NCBI GenBank assembly: GCA_037179515.1 | Contig: JAXCGZ010009851.1 | Span: 1 to 64,000, forward strand | Source: Halocaridina rubra | Taxonomy: Eukaryota > Arthropoda > Malacostraca > Decapoda > Atyidae | DNA: 64,000 nucleotides | Direction: 5' to 3' | Shown: positions 60,167 to 64,000 of the stretch, one piece after another | Numbering within the stretch: position 1 is the first letter of the stretch | Layout: the number at the start of each line of letters is the position of its first letter | Translations under genes and position numbers: made by a program | Notes under the pieces: generated by a model | The model's database searches: none | Told to the model about the DNA's origin: nothing | The model's input: only the letters and a program-made list of their open reading frames with translations

Positions 60167-62224
60167 GATACAATATAAGGTTTTAAAAAGAAGGGCTTAT
60201 TTTGGACAAGTAGCTTTAGACTTTTATTATGTATTGATAAGAACTTCGAGCTTATGTTATAGATACTGCTCTTAATTTATTTTATTTTTTATTTTTTTAT
60301 TTTGTGCTTTTGATTCACTAATCTTCTTAGCTATCAGAATGTATTTGACAGAAAATTAGCACAGTATCTAGTATTTCCTGCCTAATTAATTTTTGTATTC
60401 ATCAGTAGAAACTTCACAGTGTACTAATCTTGTCATAGGAAAAGTTGACGCCAGAATGTAAAACGTATTAATAATTCACTCATCTTGGACACAGTGAAAT
60501 CTTTGTAAAAAAAATTTTGTAACGAGAAGTTCACGGATTTATTGTCAAGGTAAGGTATTAGTATGTTCAAAGGAGAAAAAATTCTCTTTGATTAATTAAC
60601 GCCAATATTTAATGCTCTCATGCCACAAAAGGCACAGAACGTTTTATTTTACGCTTATTTTCTGCAGATATTGATGCTCACCTTTGGTATTAACATTTCA
60701 TTTAGCAGTCATTGTCTGGGTAATTCTTATCTGTTTTCTATTAGTGTTTTTGTAATAATGTATACAAAGTTGTAGTATTAAAAATAGATTTTAATTTTAA
60801 ATGGATTAGATTCTCAGTACTGTTATGTATACAGAAAGCAGTTTCTCAGTGTAGCAGGTCTTGAAATTCTCAAGAATTTGAGGACTGTGAGCATGTCTAT
60901 CTTACATTAACTATATTTGTATTGAAATCTGTAGAAATATTACACTAATTATAGAAACAAAGTGCTCCTCTTAAATGATAATAAGCAAAAGAAAAATCAG
61001 TTTCAAGAAATAATCTTTGTGCTGAAAATTTGCTATTTTGCTCATCCCTTCAGGAGTGCCTGATATATCTCTTCACTGCTACCAAGGTGATGTTTATTAA
61101 CATTTTGTTAGGGATTTACTGCATGTGGAAAGTTTTGGGATGGTAAAAGGAGAGAATATAAACCATAGTGCATTTGAAAAAGTGATATGAAACATGTTGG
61201 GAACGTTTGCATATGTGACAATGCTATTGATACTTTTATGCAAACCAAATCATTATCTTGCCATTTTAAAGCATCTTTTTGTATGTATATTAGCTTAGCA
61301 TTATCTTTTTGGGGATTAATTTGTTTAGAAGTATAAGAGTAAGCATAGATTTCTAATAATGGTATAAGAAGGAAGTGGGGTTTCTACTCCAGTAATGGCA
61401 ATTATATATCAGTGTTAATATTTTACGGTTATTTATAACTTTTAGTGCCAAAAGATATTCCAGTCCAGTAAGTAGGAGAGGATAGTGAATGGGGAAACAC
61501 ATGAGAAGAGGCTATAGCGCTATGCATGTATAAAAAAATAGCATGCTTCTAAAACACTTTGGTAGAGGCTACAACCCCCGAATTTGTACATGGAAATCTT
61601 GTATCCATGTCACTACTCTCTTAACATTAATTTATTATAAGATGACCGCAATTTATTCCATAGAAGTAAAATTTCTTCTGCTACGTTGACAATATTCATT
61701 GACTTCATATTTCACTAAACCTCTGGTCATAGACATTGTTATATGATTCTCTTTTAACTATATTTGTGTCATTATATATAAAAATATGTTCTTTTCCTTC
61801 CTTAAGTAATTTAAAGCATATGGGGTCAGTTTGCTGTTTTGGAGTAAAGAAAGGCTTGAAGATAATGATTTCTATAGTAATAAATAATGCCTTCTCCCAG
61901 CAGAGTTGGCAGGGTGGCCACAACCGACTGAAGAAAAAAACTTGAAAAAGTCCTCATCTGCAACTCCTTTTGCATGCTTATTGGGTCAGAGTTTTGCAAA
62001 TATACTTTGCAATGAAAGAACAAAGCAAAGCTCTAGCCAGAGCATTCCATAGTCAAGTCTGAAGGTTCTTTGGTTTACCCTGGCCCCATTGTTTCGAAAT
62101 ATTTGCTAATATATTTAAATTTTTTGTTGTTGTTGACATCTCTGTACATAGTTAAAGTTTAGAAGGAAGTCAACATTGATTTCTTGGTAGTGTTTAGATT
62201 TCTATTTTTCCTTTTGGGTCGAAA
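60167..62224 (+). other. probable Dlish 3' UTR and downstream sequence
   Basis: AT-rich, no coding frame, no repeat shared with the rest of the window that I can identify. AATAAA-like hexamers occur (for example near 61879), but none is close to the stop, so the 3' UTR is long or uses a variant signal. Confidence 0.45.
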
Positions 62225-63010
62225 CTATTCTAATGGTAGATGAAATGAAGCGATTGTATATCCAGCACTTGTCGGTACCAGCAACAGCTCTTGTTAGCAG
62301 TAGATTTTGGTTGTCTTGGGATCGTATTATGATGTAGTCAATGAGGTGCCAGTTTTTGGAGCATGAATGCTGCTGAGAGACCTCATGCCTGTTCATCTGG
62401 CAAAATAGGGTTTATAATCATCAGGTTGTGCTCAATGTATTTGGCGAGAAGGATTGTTCCATTAGTGTTGTCCTTGCCAACTCCTTCCTTCCTGATGAAT
62501 CCATTCCTGAGCGCATGTTTCCTTCTGACTCTTGGCATTGATGTCTCCCAATAGAATGATCTTGTCATTGTTGGGAACAGAGGAAAGGACGACTTCAATT
62601 TGGGTATAGTATCTCTCCTCTACTTTGTCATCAGCATAGACACTGATGAAACTAAGTTGTTGGTTCATGACAAGATTGAGTTGCAGAGTCATGAGAAGTT
62701 CATGGATTCCCTGTGGCTACTTTGCTAACTTCTGCAATATTCTGTTTCGAATAGCAAAACTTATTCCATATTCTTCTGTTGTTGAGCATTAAGTTCATTC
62801 CAAAGAAGTGTACTGTCCCTACTCTTCCCTCAGTTGCTCAGCTTTGCAAGTCTCATTCAGACCATCGAAGTTAACGTTGAATTTCTGGATTTCCCGAGCA
62901 ACAAAGGCAGTTCTTCTCTCAGGTCGGAATTAATTTGGGCTGTCAATCAGAGTTTGTACATTCCAAGTTCCAGATTTTATAGCTTCAATTTTTAATGTTG
63001 CTCAACCGTT
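62225..63010 (-). mobile_element. LINE apurinic-endonuclease relic
   Basis: Minus strand: WNVQTLIDSPN near 62965, FRPERRTAFVAREIQKFNV, then QLSFISVYADD, IILLGDINAK, HQEGVGKDNTNGTILLAKYI. These follow the order of the endonuclease domain of craniiform/RTE-type LINEs (WNVRTLxD, ISVYAP, GDFNA, GxxNxNG). There are many frame breaks, and the reverse transcriptase part is absent. Confidence 0.8.
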
Positions 63011-64000
63011 TATTGGTTATATATATGTATGCGGCTTTTCAGACAGGATTGGATGAAGTAGACTATTTTTAGGTTCCTTCCAGTAGGATGAGCAGAGTGG
63101 GTTCTAAGTAGGGCTGCTAAGTCATGAATGTTGCTGCCAAACAAATTTTCTGCTTTTGTACAATAGTTGAGTGACTGTATCAAGCATTCAATGCTTTCCA
63201 TGCTCATTCTGGACTAGGAGCTCCCAGCTATAATATTGGGTGCTCCCATCACCCTTTTGCCAATCACTGAAAAACTTTAAGATTTTTTGCAGGATCACAG
63301 AGCCTGTTTGTGTGATTGTTTAACGGGTACTGCATAATGCACTGAAAAAACAATGCATTTTCAAATCAAGCAGCGAATTCCACTGGCAAGGAAAGCAAGT
63401 CGATTGAAGCTGATGAGTCTGTTCCAGACTTCATCTGTCCTCTCTCTCAGTCGCTGTTAAGAGTATTTCGTTCTCCCGCTTCATTGTTGAGGGTTTGAGG
63501 GTAGGATCACTCATAGTCTGAGTATTCATCCTAGAGTTAGATGCCAAGGTTGACCCTTCTAGAAGCTAATGTTTCAGAGGGCTTTGATGTCTGAGTAATG
63601 GGATCAAACAAGCCTCCTCACCGCATCACAGTGATGATCCATTGGGGCAAGTATGATAAGATTTAGGAAATAATAACATTTGTAAAGTGAGTTAAGGGAT
63701 GTATTTTTTTAGGAATATTAATAAGTGAATAAAATAAATACTGAGCGTATTGTATTTAATTGTTGATATGACATCAGCAAATTCATTTCTTCACTTCCAG
63801 GATGAAGAGACATTATTATTTACAATAATGATTTCATTACTCTCATCTGTAGTGAAGAATTTTTTTAGATTATTCTGCCTGAATGCGTTTCATATTATCC
63901 AGTATGAAATTGGAAAGAGTGCCAAGTGTGTTATTATGTATGTTATTGCCTTCAAACTATTAACTAATTACCCATATCTCTCTTCTCATTTCCTTGTTAC
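63011..64000. other. unassigned stretch to the window end
   Basis: 63011-63660 is less AT-rich and may be the 5' flank of the LINE relic read on the minus strand. I see no gene in it. 63660-64000 is plain AT-rich sequence. Confidence 0.4.

Overview
The window looks like an arthropod nuclear genome, most likely a decapod crustacean. The reasons are three intron-rich genes whose proteins match arthropod families, very long (TA)n and (ATT)n arrays, and a dense mix of decayed transposons. The clade call is an inference from style and gene content, not from a database match. I see no bacterial, phage or CRISPR content.

Three genes can be assembled exon by exon with in-frame splice sites. (1) TMEM115, a rhomboid-like Golgi membrane protein, lies on the minus strand (start 5642, stop 426; 3 exons, 403 residues). 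(2) eggless/SETDB1, the histone H3 lysine-9 methyltransferase, lies on the plus strand (start 11450, stop 45535; 23 coding exons, about 1264 residues). It carries a triple Tudor, an MBD, pre-SET, a SET domain split by an acidic/basic insertion, and post-SET. (3) Dlish (vamana), the triple-SH3 adaptor of the Fat/Dachs pathway in Drosophila, lies on the plus strand (start 55064, stop 60166; 8 exons, 387 residues). TMEM115 and eggless are divergently oriented with about 5.8 kb between start codons. eggless and Dlish are in tandem.

Most of the rest is repeats. 5.6-11.3 kb: CR1-like and Ty3/gypsy fragments, a short deletion derivative of an RTE-like LINE inside (ATT)n, and a tRNA-like SINE pair. 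12-16.2 kb (eggless intron 1): several copies of one Tigger/pogo family plus SINE insertions. 16.7-25.8 kb: SINEs, a large inverted repeat, an almost full-length but broken RTE-like LINE, and Tigger-derived MITEs. 25.2-31.2 kb: (TA)n arrays, a CR1-like LINE and a second MITE family. 31.7-44.7 kb: (ATT)n-tailed retroposons and an 870-bp transposon with an exact 8-bp target duplication. 48.8-54.3 kb: (TA)n arrays around a 1.3-kb pogo-like element and two head-to-tail CR1-like LINE copies. 62.2-63.0 kb: a LINE endonuclease relic.

No clearly new multi-gene system is present. The most notable things are the nested mobile-element biology (an autonomous-type Tigger beside MITEs that still carry its start region; an RTE 5'-3' end fusion; the 8-bp-TSD element with repeated subterminal motifs) and its concentration inside a gene whose family product silences transposons. 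All coordinates and reading frames were worked out by eye; transcription start sites and poly(A) sites are not proven.
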